NCBI GenBank assembly: GCA_002437435.1
Contig: DJPV01000054.1
Location: forward strand, 1-62,652
Origin: Lachnospiraceae bacterium UBA6403
GTDB taxonomy: Bacteria > Bacillota > Clostridia > Lachnospirales > Lachnospiraceae
DNA: 62,652 nt
Direction of reading: 5' to 3'
Position 1 is the first letter of the stretch. Each line of letters starts with the position of its first letter. The notes below the pieces were generated by a model. It was not told where the DNA came from. It worked only from the letters and a program-made list of their open reading frames with translations, and searched no databases. This document shows positions 19,940 through 28,284 of the stretch, piece after piece. A program made the position numbers and the translations under genes.

Positions 19940-21811
19940 CTAATCGACCGGCTTCAGGTAAATTCCGGAAAATGCCGGAAGGTCAAATCCGAAATCTCCA
20001 TTTACGCCCCTGACCGTCTTCTCTGTATCTTTCGTGCTTCCACCAAATTTATTCCAGTCGCTGTTGATCAGCACTTTCATTGTATCACCATTTCCATAAT
20101 TAAAGTGATAATTTTTATATACAAGTCCCGACAGATTTAACACTACGATCACCTTATCTCCATTTGCCTCACGCTGGAAGATATACACAACATCATTTTC
20201 CTTGCCGCAGAGTATCCATGCAAATCCATTTGGATCGTCATCCCATGCAGATAATGCAGGTTCCTTCATATATATCTTATTCAGCGCTTTCATGTACTGA
20301 TGGAAGGAATCGTGATTCGGATATTTTAAAAGATCCCAGTCCTGCTCACGCTTCTCATCCCACTCACGAAACTGTCCGATCTCATTTCCCATAAAGTTCA
20401 GCTTCTTGCCCGGATGCGCATACATATAAGCATATAATGCCTTTGCCTGTGGGAACTTTTCTTCATACATACCCGCCATCTTCTGAATGATCGTTGCCTT
20501 TCCATGTACAACCTCATCATGTGACAGCGGAAGCAGATACCGTTCGTTATAGTTATACATCATCGAGAATGTCAGGTCATGATAATGCTCGCCACGGACA
20601 AACGGAAGTGTACGGAAGAAATTCAGCGTATCATTCATCCAGCCCATATCCCATTTGTAATCAAAGCCCAGTCCGCCATATTTTGTTTCCTTCGTTGTTC
20701 CCTTGAAGTCTGTTGAATCTTCGGCACACAGGATGATCGAAGGATGACGGTCCTTCAAGCCCTGATTCATATTTCGGATAAAATCAACCGCCCGATCATT
20801 TACGCCCCGGCTCTCATCTCCCATCCAGTAAATGATACGGCTGATCGCATCCATACGAAGTCCGTCAAAATGATACTCTGACAGCCAGTAATTGGCAGCG
20901 GACTGTAAGAAGCTCCGCACCTCTCCTTTGGAATGGATAAAGTTCATGCTTCCCCACTCACTGTATCCCACATCGTTGCTTGGATATTCATACAAAGCTG
21001 TTCCATCGTATCTGGCAAGTCCGTAACCATCAAGTGCAAAATGAACCGGAACAAAATCAAGGATCGTACCTATATTATGCTGATGTAAAATATCGATCAT
21101 TTCTTTCAGCTCATCTGCTGTTCCATATCTGGATGTCGGGCTGAAAAATCCTGTATTCTGATAGCCCCAGGATTGATCGGACGGATGCTCGGAAAGCGGC
21201 ATGAATTCCACATAATTATACCCCTGCTCCTTCACATATTCTGCAAGCATCGGAGCAATCTCCTTATAGGTATACCAGCTCTCCGCTACCCGGTTGCTCT
21301 CCGCGATCTCCTCCGGTGTCAATGGATTTCCCTGTTCATCTAAGACCGGTTTTGTCCGCCAAGAACCCAGATGTACTTCATAGATATTAAGCGGACTGCC
21401 CTGACATACACTGCGGTTCTTCATCCATTTTGCATCGTGGAAACGGTACGTATCCATATCCCGGATAATAGATGCAAATGCAGGACGCAGCTCCATACCG
21501 AATCCATACGGATCACAATGCTCCATGTAGCTGCCGTCTCTGTGATAGATCTTATATTTATACATCATGCCCGGTCTTGCTTCCGGTATAAATACCTTGA
21601 AAAAGCCACCGTCATAACAGCGTTCCATAACCGTCTCGTTCCAGTCGTTGAATTCACCGATCACATTTACCCCAAGTGCATTCGGTGCATATGTAACAAA
21701 TTCCACACCACTGACAACCGTCTTCTTCCCTGTGACCTCTTTCTTTACATGCGCCCCCAGTTCTCTATATGCATCAAAGCTTCTTCCAGAATAAAATTCG
21801 TAAATGTCCAT
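19940..21811 (-). CDS. glgB: 1,4-alpha-glucan (glycogen) branching enzyme
   Basis: A 623-residue GH13 enzyme that makes alpha-1,6 branches in glycogen. The N-terminal CBM48 domain (VEFVTYAPNALGVNVIGEFNDW) is followed by the catalytic barrel with FDGLRMDAIS (nucleophile Asp), CAEDSTDFKG (acid/base Glu) and LSHDEVVHGK (transition-state Asp). All catalytic residues are present. AAAGGAG precedes the ATG. No other glg gene is near. It is divergent from the TetR-type gene, with element C and candidate TetR operators in the shared gap. Confidence 0.95.
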   Translation of the reverse strand: MDIYEFYSGRSFDAYRELGAHVKKEVTGKKTVVSGVEFVTYAPNALGVNVIGEFNDWNETVMERCYDGGFFKVFIPEARPGMMYKYKIYHRDGSYMEHCDPYGFGMELRPAFASIIRDMDTYRFHDAKWMKNRSVCQGSPLNIYEVHLGSWRTKPVLDEQGNPLTPEEIAESNRVAESWYTYKEIAPMLAEYVKEQGYNYVEFMPLSEHPSDQSWGYQNTGFFSPTSRYGTADELKEMIDILHQHNIGTILDFVPVHFALDGYGLARYDGTALYEYPSNDVGYSEWGSMNFIHSKGEVRSFLQSAANYWLSEYHFDGLRMDAISRIIYWMGDESRGVNDRAVDFIRNMNQGLKDRHPSIILCAEDSTDFKGTTKETKYGGLGFDYKWDMGWMNDTLNFFRTLPFVRGEHYHDLTFSMMYNYNERYLLPLSHDEVVHGKATIIQKMAGMYEEKFPQAKALYAYMYAHPGKKLNFMGNEIGQFREWDEKREQDWDLLKYPNHDSFHQYMKALNKIYMKEPALSAWDDDPNGFAWILCGKENDVVYIFQREANGDKVIVVLNLSGLVYKNYHFNYGNGDTMKVLINSDWNKFGGSTKDTEKTVRGVNGDFGFDLPAFSGIYLKPVD

Positions 21812-21834
21812 GTCCTTCTCCTTTGTATTTGTAC

Positions 21835-22056
21835 AATAGATGATTGCTGCATGGACCGCTTGACCTTACCAACATGTGGACGCTCCCGCTCGTTTCCACT
21901 CTGTGTAACTTCGAACTAACCTCGGCTTAAGCCTCGCTAAGGTCTCAGTTATGCCTGCAGCGGTACTAAGATGCCGCATATGCGCCATCTAAGGACCGGC
22001 GGCTTCAAATGCCACTAGTTGGTAAGGTCAAGCGGTCCATGCAGCAATCATCTATT
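21835..22056 (+). repeat. Family 2 stem-loop element, copy C
   Basis: The arms 21835-21873 and 22018-22056 are perfectly complementary over 39 bp. Inside are a GTGGA/TTCCAC hairpin containing GACGCTCCCGCTC, then CGGTACTAAG, a self-complementary hairpin (CGCATATGCG inside GATG/CATC) and CTAAGGACCGGCG. The CGGT and ACCG ends pair and leave the two CTAAG strings facing each other. It is the only copy in a divergent promoter region. Confidence 0.8.
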
Positions 22057-22067
22057 TGGTTTCTTTA

Positions 22068-22177
22068 TTGACTATAGTAAATTTATAGATTAAAATAGAC
22101 ATGTTTATTATATGAGATTACAAATGTTGACACCATAGCCAATAATTGAATAACGTCAATTTATTGACCATAGTCAA
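22068..22177. promoter_or_regulatory. Candidate TetR operator sites
   Basis: TTGACCATAGTCAA at 22164-22177 is an exact 5-4-5 inverted repeat. TTGACTATAGTAAA at 22068-22081 differs at one arm position, and TTGACACCATAGCCAA at 22127-22142 is a looser third copy. They flank the region just upstream of the TetR-type gene and face glgB, which suits self-repression and possible control of the divergent gene. Confidence 0.55.
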
Positions 22178-22201
22178 CAAATAGTAAATCAGGAGACTGC
22201 A

Positions 22202-22738
22202 ATGGATTTAAGAATACAGAAAACCAAGAACAGCATTTTCAGTGCTTTTATAGAATTACGTGCGGCGAAACCGCTTGAAAAGATTACGATCCGGGAGCTG
22301 ACCCAGAAAGCAAATATCAGCAAGCAGACCTTTTATCTTCATTTTAAAGATATCTACGATCTGTCAGAATATCTGGAAAATGATGCGATCACTTCGCTGG
22401 TTGCAGATATTCCAAATCCGGATCTTATCATCACAGATCCATCTGCCGCAGCCAGACTGCTCTGTACCGCATTTATCACGCAGGGACATCTGTTCAACAT
22501 TCTTTTTCCTGATGATGACAGAAGCTGTGGCGTGCTCACCAACAAACTGGAAGCCCGCATTAAGGAACTGATCTTTATCACGCACCCGGAATTCAAAGAC
22601 AATCTGGAGAAGAATATCACGATTTCTCTGCTGATTCAGGGAAGCGTACATACCTTCTTAAAATATAAGGAAGAAAATACCGAGCAGGTGATCGAGATTC
22701 TTGCCGATACCATCGGAAGGATCGCCGACCATCCTTAA
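22202..22738 (+). CDS. TetR/AcrR-family transcriptional regulator
   Basis: A 178-residue repressor-type protein. The N-terminal helix-turn-helix is clear: FIELRAAKPLEKITIRELTQ then ANISKQTFYLHFKDIYDLSEYL (about residues 15-58). The C-terminal ligand domain (60-178) is of the TetR_C type and does not reveal the ligand. AGGAG stands six or so bases before the ATG. Operator-like palindromes lie at 22068-22177. No efflux pump or enzyme gene is next to it, so besides itself its target could be glgB or a distant gene. Confidence 0.88.
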   Translation: MDLRIQKTKNSIFSAFIELRAAKPLEKITIRELTQKANISKQTFYLHFKDIYDLSEYLENDAITSLVADIPNPDLIITDPSAAARLLCTAFITQGHLFNILFPDDDRSCGVLTNKLEARIKELIFITHPEFKDNLEKNITISLLIQGSVHTFLKYKEENTEQVIEILADTIGRIADHP

Positions 22739-22774
22739 TATATTGACGATAAAGAGCTGCCACCAGTATATACA

Positions 22775-22818
22775 CCTATTATTCCGCAAAACACTTGCGT
22801 TCTATTTTCACGTAACGG
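22775..22818 (+). repeat. Family 2 element, truncated copy D
   Basis: CCTATTATTCCGCAA, ACACTTGCGTTCTATTTTCA and CGTAACGG match the first part of family 2 copies E and H. The CTAAG hairpin half is missing and is replaced by the GC-rich terminator at 22827-22859. It looks like a decayed or partial copy. Confidence 0.55.
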
Positions 22819-22826
22819 CACAAAAC

Positions 22827-22859
22827 GACCCCCCCGGTAGTTCCTGCTACCAGGGGGTC
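22827..22859. terminator. GC-rich convergent terminator
   Basis: GACCCCC and GGTAG pair with CTACC and GGGGGTC around a short loop. It lies between the convergent TetR-type and RelE-type genes, with a T-rich tract on both sides, so it can serve both. Confidence 0.75.
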
Positions 22860-22879
22860 TTCTCTCATAAAATAGTTTC

Positions 22880-23221
22880 TTATTCTTCTTCCATATCTAT
22901 ATTACTAAGCTGCTCTAATTGATCTCTTTTAGAATAAATAACTGCTATCACCTGAACTCGTTTTTCAGAACTGTTTATCCAATAATAAACAAGAAAATTA
23001 TTAACAACAATCTTTCGTACTCCTTCAGTTCCCCAAGGTTCTTCCTCTAACAATTGATACCTCTCTGGATATTCAGATAAATTCATAATACATTTTTCCA
23101 TTTTATCCAAAAGTCTGTCGGCTGCCTCTGGTGCAAATAATTCATAAGAAATGTAATCAACTATTTCTTTCATTTGGTGCTGTGCCTGCTCAGTAATTCT
23201 TACTTCATAAATATCTGCCAA
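22880..23221 (-). CDS. RelE/ParE-family toxin
   Basis: A 113-residue toxin of the RelE/ParE fold: ITEQAQHQMKEIVDYI near the front, LSEYPERYQLLEEEPWG in the middle and VYYWINSSEKRVQVIAVIYSKRDQ at the end. The first codon is TTG behind GAGAGG. It follows the antitoxin gene with a 1-bp gap. RelE members cut mRNA on the ribosome while ParE members poison gyrase; the sequence alone does not separate the two. The pair lies next to decayed genes, typical of an accessory stretch. Confidence 0.85.
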   Translation of the reverse strand: MADIYEVRITEQAQHQMKEIVDYISYELFAPEAADRLLDKMEKCIMNLSEYPERYQLLEEEPWGTEGVRKIVVNNFLVYYWINSSEKRVQVIAVIYSKRDQLEQLSNIDMEEE

Positions 23222-23222
23222 A

Positions 23223-23522
23223 CTAACCTCTCTTTCTTAAATCTGCAAAAACTTCCTTTGCCAATTTCGAATTATCTGCTTTAGCCTGTGCAAGTCCTTT
23301 TGCCATAACTGTATTAAAATCCTCATCACTCATACTATCTCTTGAATCAATAGTTTTTTCTATTTTTAATTCAAAAGGAACCCCATTTCTTGCAATCACC
23401 TGTCTATATGTCATATCAATAAAAACCGATACCGGAATACCTAATTTTTCTAAAATTGACTCCGCTGATTCCTTTATATCTGGTTGTATTCTTGCTGTAA
23501 CATTTGCTGTTTTACCTGCCAT
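23223..23522 (-). CDS. RelB/DinJ-family antitoxin
   Basis: A 99-residue antitoxin with an N-terminal ribbon-helix-helix DNA-binding part (NVTARIQPDIKESAESILEKLGIPVSVFIDMTYRQV, broken into short blocks here as NVTARIQPD and SVFIDMTYRQ) and an acidic C-terminal tail that wraps the toxin. I start at ATG 23522, which has AAAGGTGG eight bases upstream; four codons of GTG-led extension are excluded. It should repress its own operon and neutralise the toxin. Confidence 0.87.
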   Translation of the reverse strand: MAGKTANVTARIQPDIKESAESILEKLGIPVSVFIDMTYRQVIARNGVPFELKIEKTIDSRDSMSDEDFNTVMAKGLAQAKADNSKLAKEVFADLRKRG

Positions 23523-23650
23523 ATTAAGCACCACCTTTCATTCAAATTATAGCACTTTGTATTGCGCATTGCAACACAAAACAGTCTGCATAAACTAATA
23601 CTAAATACTATATGTTATCCTTATTATCCGCTTGTTTGCATCTAATATTT

Positions 23651-23906
23651 CTAATAAAACTCTGGGTGTCTGAGCTGTGTATATGGCTTTGATGCCCGTA
23701 TCTTTTTTACGGTTGACAAATCTGCGTCTACATATACGATCTGTTCTGTATCATCAGCTTTTACAAGAACATTTCCGTGCGCATCGACCACGATCGATTC
23801 TCCGGAAAAATGCATCTCATCCTCTGCTCCGACACGATTACACATAGCAAGCATGACACTGTTCTGAAATGCCTGAATTTGACATTTGTACTAATGCAAG
23901 CTTCAT
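23651..23906 (-). pseudogene. Carbon-nitrogen hydrolase (nitrilase family) remnant
   Basis: The front reads MKLALVQMSNSGISE behind AAGGTG, a normal start of a nitrilase-superfamily amidase. It then jumps, out of frame by one, to the family C-terminus: NSVMLAMCNRVGAED, MHFSGESIVVDAHGNVLV and a tail ending LRHPEFY. About 170 residues including the catalytic Glu-Lys-Cys are missing, so an internal deletion has destroyed the gene. The intact ends show that the loss is recent. Confidence 0.75.
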
Positions 23907-23937
23907 CTGACAAACAACACCTTTCTTCTATTCATCC

Positions 23938-24255
23938 GCATCTACGATCGCGCCGATCTTGAACTGTTAAGCGGTGTTACGACCATCCGAACCGTGGGTG
24001 AACTGAAAATGCCACCTGAAATGGTTCGTGCAGTCTGCGATAAAGCACATGCCGACGGCTACCTTGTCTCTTCTCATGTAGAATCTCCGGAGGGCGTTCG
24101 TGTTGCTCTCGAAAATGGAGTTGATTTGATCGAGCATGGAGCAAAGCCGGATGATGATATGATCCGTCTGTTCAAAGAGCGGAGTATCAAACTCCTTTGC
24201 CATCTATACAGCAACCAGCAGAAGTGCAGAATTACTATGCCGTATCTTCTGGATG
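23938..24255 (+). pseudogene. Amidohydrolase (imidazolonepropionase-like) remnant
   Basis: The plus-strand reading LELLSGVTTIRTVGEL is followed directly by MPPEMVRAVCDKAHADGY, VSSHVESPEGVRVALENGVD and LIEHGAKPDDDMIRLFKERS. These blocks belong to metal-dependent amidohydrolases (GVTTxRDxG, then the AHxxG and IEHG zinc region), but both ends and the part between the first two blocks are missing and there is no start site. It abuts the end of the alkD-like gene. Confidence 0.7.
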
Positions 24256-24996
24256 TTACCGCTTCATTGCCTTAAGTGCCGCTTTTTCCTTCGGCGTGAT
24301 ACGGAAGGATTCCTGCATCTTCTGGATTGCTTTGTTAAATGTGAAATCATCCAGATGGTTGTTATTTAAAAATGCCTTTGTCGGCTCCGGGCACTTTACA
24401 TAAGCTTCTGCAAGTCCCCATGCAACACCCATTTTCAGATAATAGCCATCATTCTTCATATGATCGTATGCATATAACACCTTATCAATATAGGTATCAT
24501 TCAGATAATAATTCAACATCATAACTGCCACAAACCGCAGCTCAAACTCACGATTTCTCTCATTTGCAGGCTTGCCGCCGATCACCGCATGCTCGTCCAG
24601 ATATGGCATCAGAAAATCCCATACTTCCTGCTGATACTGGTTTGCGATCTTAAATGTATTACAACAGGTATCACAGATCGACCAGTCATCGATCTTCGGT
24701 ATGAACCGTCCCATATATATGAGAATGTCATCGATCTTTCCTCTGGCATAGCCAAGCACGATTCCCTGTAACATGACTTCTTCAAAGGTATCATCTCTTG
24801 CACCATCCAGATATTCCTTCCAGTTTACGGATGCGATCTCCTTCGCCATTTTCCGCAGCACCGGAATCCGCACGCCGATGATATTGCCCGCTCCCGGTGA
24901 CATACTCGCCGTAAATTTTCCATATTCAACATCCATATTTTTATACAGCTCATCCCGTACCAGATCGTGAACTGTATACCCATTCGCATCTCCCAT
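24256..24996 (-). CDS. AlkD-like DNA alkylation repair protein
   Basis: A 246-residue HEAT-like-repeat protein of the AlkD family, DNA glycosylases that remove N3- and N7-alkylated purines without flipping the base. The segment DDWSICDTCCN keeps the Trp and the Asp four residues later used by Bacillus AlkD; GVRIPVLRKMAKEI and YVKCPEPTKAFL are further family blocks. I begin at ATG 24996 (MGDANGYT) because CAGGAGG lies four bases upstream; eight earlier in-frame residues are excluded. Single gene. Confidence 0.88.
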   Translation of the reverse strand: MGDANGYTVHDLVRDELYKNMDVEYGKFTASMSPGAGNIIGVRIPVLRKMAKEIASVNWKEYLDGARDDTFEEVMLQGIVLGYARGKIDDILIYMGRFIPKIDDWSICDTCCNTFKIANQYQQEVWDFLMPYLDEHAVIGGKPANERNREFELRFVAVMMLNYYLNDTYIDKVLYAYDHMKNDGYYLKMGVAWGLAEAYVKCPEPTKAFLNNNHLDDFTFNKAIQKMQESFRITPKEKAALKAMKR

Positions 24997-25129
24997 TTTT
25001 CCTCCTGTACCTGCGTCCATATCGTCCCGTATCCAAAATCGATCATGCTGTAAATATGGACATTCTATTTTCTATTATCTGCCACTGCCGGAACATACCG
25101 GTCATGCCGCAAATTCTCAACTATACAGT

Positions 25130-25696
25130 TTAAAATTTAAACACCTTGCCGACCTCCGGTGTATAACCATCCAGATAAGAAAGGATCTCATTTATATCTG
25201 TCATCACCTGATAGATCTCATTTGTCGCGTGGTTCATAAAGCCCTTCTCGACACATTCGTCCATCATCTGAAGCAGGGAGTCAAAGAATCCTTCCTGATT
25301 ATAGACGATGATCGCCTTGCCGTGCCGTCCAAGCTGCTTTAAAGTCAGCACCTCAAAGAATTCCTCAAATGTTCCGATTCCACCCGGCACCATGATAAAT
25401 GCATCACTCCGATCCTCCATGATCTGTTTCCGTTCCCGCATCGTCTCTGTACGGATCAGCTCTGTACATTTGTCATAAATGATCCCATCCACATTAAAAA
25501 ATGTCGGTGCAACGCCAACGATCTCGCCATTTCCAGCACTTGCCCCTCTGGCGGCAGCGCCCATAAGTCCTCTTGCACCTGCGCCAAATACCAATGTATG
25601 GCCTCTCTCTGCCAGTTTCTTTCCCAGATTAAAAACCGCATCCATGTATGCCTGATCAATGTCATCACTGGATGCACCAAAAATACATATATTCAT
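25130..25696 (-). CDS. LOG-family protein (TIGR00730)
   Basis: A 188-residue Rossmann-fold protein of the LONELY GUY family. PGGIGTFEEFFEV is the diagnostic PGGxGTxxE motif, and the Arg-Lys pair of MRERKQIM precedes it. Plant and some bacterial members remove ribose phosphate from cytokinin nucleotides; in gut Firmicutes the natural substrate is probably an AMP-like nucleotide and is not known. GGAG precedes the ATG. It is between alkD and the FliB-like gene, all leftward, with gaps over 100 bp. Confidence 0.88.
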   Translation of the reverse strand: MNICIFGASSDDIDQAYMDAVFNLGKKLAERGHTLVFGAGARGLMGAAARGASAGNGEIVGVAPTFFNVDGIIYDKCTELIRTETMRERKQIMEDRSDAFIMVPGGIGTFEEFFEVLTLKQLGRHGKAIIVYNQEGFFDSLLQMMDECVEKGFMNHATNEIYQVMTDINEILSYLDGYTPEVGKVFKF

Positions 25697-25861
25697 CTCA
25701 CTTCTCCATTTTTCTTTTTATCACTGTCCATCGGCCTGTGAGCAGCCTTTATCCTATAGTATGCTATAGAATTCACTGAAATTCAAATTATATTCCTGTA
25801 AAAATACCTTGTCTGGCCAGATTTTCCGTCCCCTGATTTATAGTTTCTGTTTATATCTCTT

Positions 25862-26941
25862 TTATCGTTCAAACCAGTCCAGTTCTTCCACCCGGTCGAG
25901 ATTTTCATCCGAATGTTCGATCTCTCTGGAATATCGGTACACAAGTTCGATCAGATCAGCCATTTCCAGCTTCTCATCGCATTTTATCCATCGGGCAAGA
26001 AGCAGCAGGAAGATTACTGTCACATGCCCCACAGCAGAATCTACTTTTCCAAGAATGTTCCCATCATAGACCGCACCTAACAGGTAGATCGAGATAAAAT
26101 AAACAACGATCTGCTCCAACACGATCTCAAGTGACGGAAGGCCGCTGTTTGCCCACCATGCCAGAAATTGTTTCTTATTCTCCATGAAATCAGTTTCGCC
26201 CTGGTCAAACAGAAGCACCTCAGATTCCACCAGCACATCATCCCAGTCCGGGTACAGCAGTTCCAGATCCTCCGACAGGAATCTCATATGCTTTTGAAAC
26301 AGTTCATATTCATCTTCCACACACACTTTATCCACATCTTCGCATTCGTCCCAGACAATCAGATCTCCATCCTCATAATGTCTCTGCGCAGATGCACCGA
26401 TCTGCAATACTTTTCCGATCCTTGCTTCCAGACTTTCTTCCCGATTCTGTATGAGCTTCAAAATCTCCTCCCGGATATCCTCAAGATTGGAAAACAGGAA
26501 ATAATCAAAATCCTCGAATGCTTCTTCCTCATCGTCTTCTTCATAGACAAATGTCACAGGCTCTGTCTTCTGTAGTAATATCCTTGCCACCTCCGGGCAG
26601 GAAAGCGACAATGAAATTTCTCTTATATTTTCAAATTCTTCTGTATGCCTTGGATATTCCCGACAGGTCATGCATAAGCTGTCTTTCCCCATATGCTTAT
26701 ACATGTCGCACAGTCCATCATCCCGTAAAAATGCACATTTACCTTTCTGATTGTGTCCGAATACACCTTCCTCCCACTGTATATTCTGATGCAGCGTTTC
26801 CCTGTATTCACCGGTATAATTTCTATATTCTTCCAGTGAATCATCATCGATCACGATCTGCCATTCAGAACAACAGGTGTCAGGACATTTGTCCGCTATA
26901 CATCTAAACTTTTTATAATAATCCGGATAAGAATAAATCAT
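25862..26941 (-). CDS. FliB-like protein (flagellin lysine-N-methylase family)
   Basis: A 359-residue member of the FliB family, first known for methylating lysines of Salmonella flagellin. The cysteine-rich head is diagnostic: YPDYYKKFRCIADKCPDTCC-type spacing (Cys at about 13, 18, 22, 23), CAFLRDDGLCDMY, and SLCMTCREYPR. These cysteines probably hold an iron-sulphur cluster. No flagellin or motility gene is in the window, and such orphan homologues are widespread in Clostridia, so another substrate is possible. The ribosome site is weak. Confidence 0.8.
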   Translation of the reverse strand: MIYSYPDYYKKFRCIADKCPDTCCSEWQIVIDDDSLEEYRNYTGEYRETLHQNIQWEEGVFGHNQKGKCAFLRDDGLCDMYKHMGKDSLCMTCREYPRHTEEFENIREISLSLSCPEVARILLQKTEPVTFVYEEDDEEEAFEDFDYFLFSNLEDIREEILKLIQNREESLEARIGKVLQIGASAQRHYEDGDLIVWDECEDVDKVCVEDEYELFQKHMRFLSEDLELLYPDWDDVLVESEVLLFDQGETDFMENKKQFLAWWANSGLPSLEIVLEQIVVYFISIYLLGAVYDGNILGKVDSAVGHVTVIFLLLLARWIKCDEKLEMADLIELVYRYSREIEHSDENLDRVEELDWFER

Positions 26942-27040
26942 ATATCTGCCTCACAAATATTCTTTTTATAAATCATCTCTGGAATCTCTATATTATATTA
27001 GGCTTATACAAATGAATCAACTATTCAATCAGAAAAATTA

Positions 27041-27101
27041 TTGACAAACGATAATTTTATTGATATTTTTAAAGTGTAATTATTGTTTTTCGATAATTTT
27101 A
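27041..27101 (+). promoter_or_regulatory. Promoter and repeated operator for the DUF2975-XRE operon
   Basis: TTGACA at 27041-27046 and TATTTT at 27064-27069 are 17 bp apart. The 11-mer CGATAATTTTA is at 27050-27060, between the two boxes, and again at 27091-27101 downstream. A repeated string overlapping the promoter suits autoregulation by the XRE protein of the operon. Confidence 0.5.
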
Positions 27102-27133
27102 GGATAGAAACAGCTATCAGAAAGGATACAACC

Positions 27134-28042
27134 ATGAATCAGATTTTTACAATCCCATTTGAATGGATCGCAGTATGGCTCCGAAAGCTTTCATTATCCG
27201 GAAGCTCCGGCAACTGTATCGCGATCATACTTTATATCATTATCTGCTGTCTCCCGGCAATCGCATTTCTGCTTCTTTGTCTGAAGAAAAAGAAAATTGC
27301 CGCAGACTATCTGTTATTTGTATGCACTGCCGCTCTCTTTATCGGCATTTACCTGATGATCAACCCGGGACTTATGACCACTTCTTTTCATTACTCGATA
27401 CCTATGATCGATCTGGCAATATCGACGACCCTGTGGTCCATCTTTATCTGTTACATCATTCTCCGGGTTCTTGCCATGATCCGGCATGCAAGTGAGATCA
27501 ATCTGGCTAAGATCGCACAGATTTTCATCATTCTTATAATGATAATATCAATCATTAATATCTGTTTCGGAAAACTCCCAAAACTATGGACTTCTGCAAA
27601 TCAAACAGATCCTGCCCTGTATTCTCAGATCATATCATCAGAAGATGGTGCTGTCACGCTTGATAACGGCAGCATGGGATCATTTCAGCCTGACCGCATT
27701 CTGTTATTTCTCTGTGATCTGGTTCCATCCCTGTTATTCATCTGGGTATTGATTGCATCCTTCCGGCTGTGTCGTTCCCTGAAAGACAGTCATTTCACCG
27801 ATCGGACGATCCGGGCTGCAGGAGCACTCTCCCATCTGTGTGTAAGAGTCCTCTGCATTACGGCAGTGCTTGAAGTTGTTCGAAACATCCTGCAGCTTCT
27901 TATGCTTCCGTCACTTTCAGATACGAACTTTACCGTATCTCTTCCTATTATAGAGATTCTTCTGACCGCAACAGCATTTATCCTTGCAAAGAAATTCGAG
28001 ACAGCGCACACGCTGGAAGAAGAAAATGAAGCATTCATTTAA
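27134..28042 (+). CDS. DUF2975-type membrane protein
   Basis: A 302-residue protein with about eight hydrophobic helices. The C-terminal half (FLCDLVPSLLFIWVLIASFRL, DRTIRAAGALSHLCVRVL) resembles the DUF2975 module, which is commonly paired with a short XRE regulator, as here. I start at ATG 27134, which has AGAAAGGA seven bases upstream; 17 earlier residues are excluded. The XRE gene begins 14 bp after its stop. The membrane part may sense a signal passed to the regulator; this is inferred. Confidence 0.6.
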   Translation: MNQIFTIPFEWIAVWLRKLSLSGSSGNCIAIILYIIICCLPAIAFLLLCLKKKKIAADYLLFVCTAALFIGIYLMINPGLMTTSFHYSIPMIDLAISTTLWSIFICYIILRVLAMIRHASEINLAKIAQIFIILIMIISIINICFGKLPKLWTSANQTDPALYSQIISSEDGAVTLDNGSMGSFQPDRILLFLCDLVPSLLFIWVLIASFRLCRSLKDSHFTDRTIRAAGALSHLCVRVLCITAVLEVVRNILQLLMLPSLSDTNFTVSLPIIEILLTATAFILAKKFETAHTLEEENEAFI

Positions 28043-28056
28043 CACGGAGGTTTCAT

Positions 28057-28284
28057 ATGGCAATTAAGATCAATCTGGAAAAAGTCTTAAAAGAAAATGA
28101 TATGACTTCTAAAGAATTATGCAAAAAGATCGGCATAACAGAAGCAAATCTTTCCATTTTGCGAAGCGGAAAGGCAAAGGGTGTCCGATTTACCACCATC
28201 AATAAAATATGTTACTACCTGCACTGTGATGTAGGCGATATTCTGTCATTTGACGGAAATCTTGATAAGGAGGAAGAAGAATGA
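28057..28284 (+). CDS. Small XRE/Cro-type regulator (YozG-like)
   Basis: A 75-residue helix-turn-helix protein consisting of the DNA-binding domain alone: LKENDMTSKELCKKIGITEANLS at about 11-33 and RFTTINKICYYLHCDVGDIL at about 45-64. Acidic tail. GGAGG precedes the ATG. It lies between a DUF2975-type membrane protein and a lipoprotein gene that it overlaps by 4 bp (ATGA). Proteins of this type usually repress their own operon; the repeated CGATAATTTTA at the promoter is a candidate site. Confidence 0.85.
   Translation: MAIKINLEKVLKENDMTSKELCKKIGITEANLSILRSGKAKGVRFTTINKICYYLHCDVGDILSFDGNLDKEEEE

Larger units (their letters stand above)
21812..22201. other. 390-bp divergent gap between glgB and tetR-type gene
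   Basis: It contains stem-loop element C (21835-22056), then three TTGAC-based operator-like sites (22068-22177) and the ribosome site AGGAG of the TetR-type gene. No small gene was seen. Confidence 0.6.

Noticed and set aside
21835..22056. Element C as an insertion sequence with terminal inverted repeats
   Set aside because: The 144-bp interior has no transposase frame and no target duplication was seen.
23651..23854. A 67-residue functional protein from the nitrilase C-terminus
   Set aside because: The catalytic part is missing and the true start codon lies upstream in another frame.
23994..24275. A functional small amidohydrolase
   Set aside because: It lacks both ends and the metal-binding start of the family and has no ribosome site.
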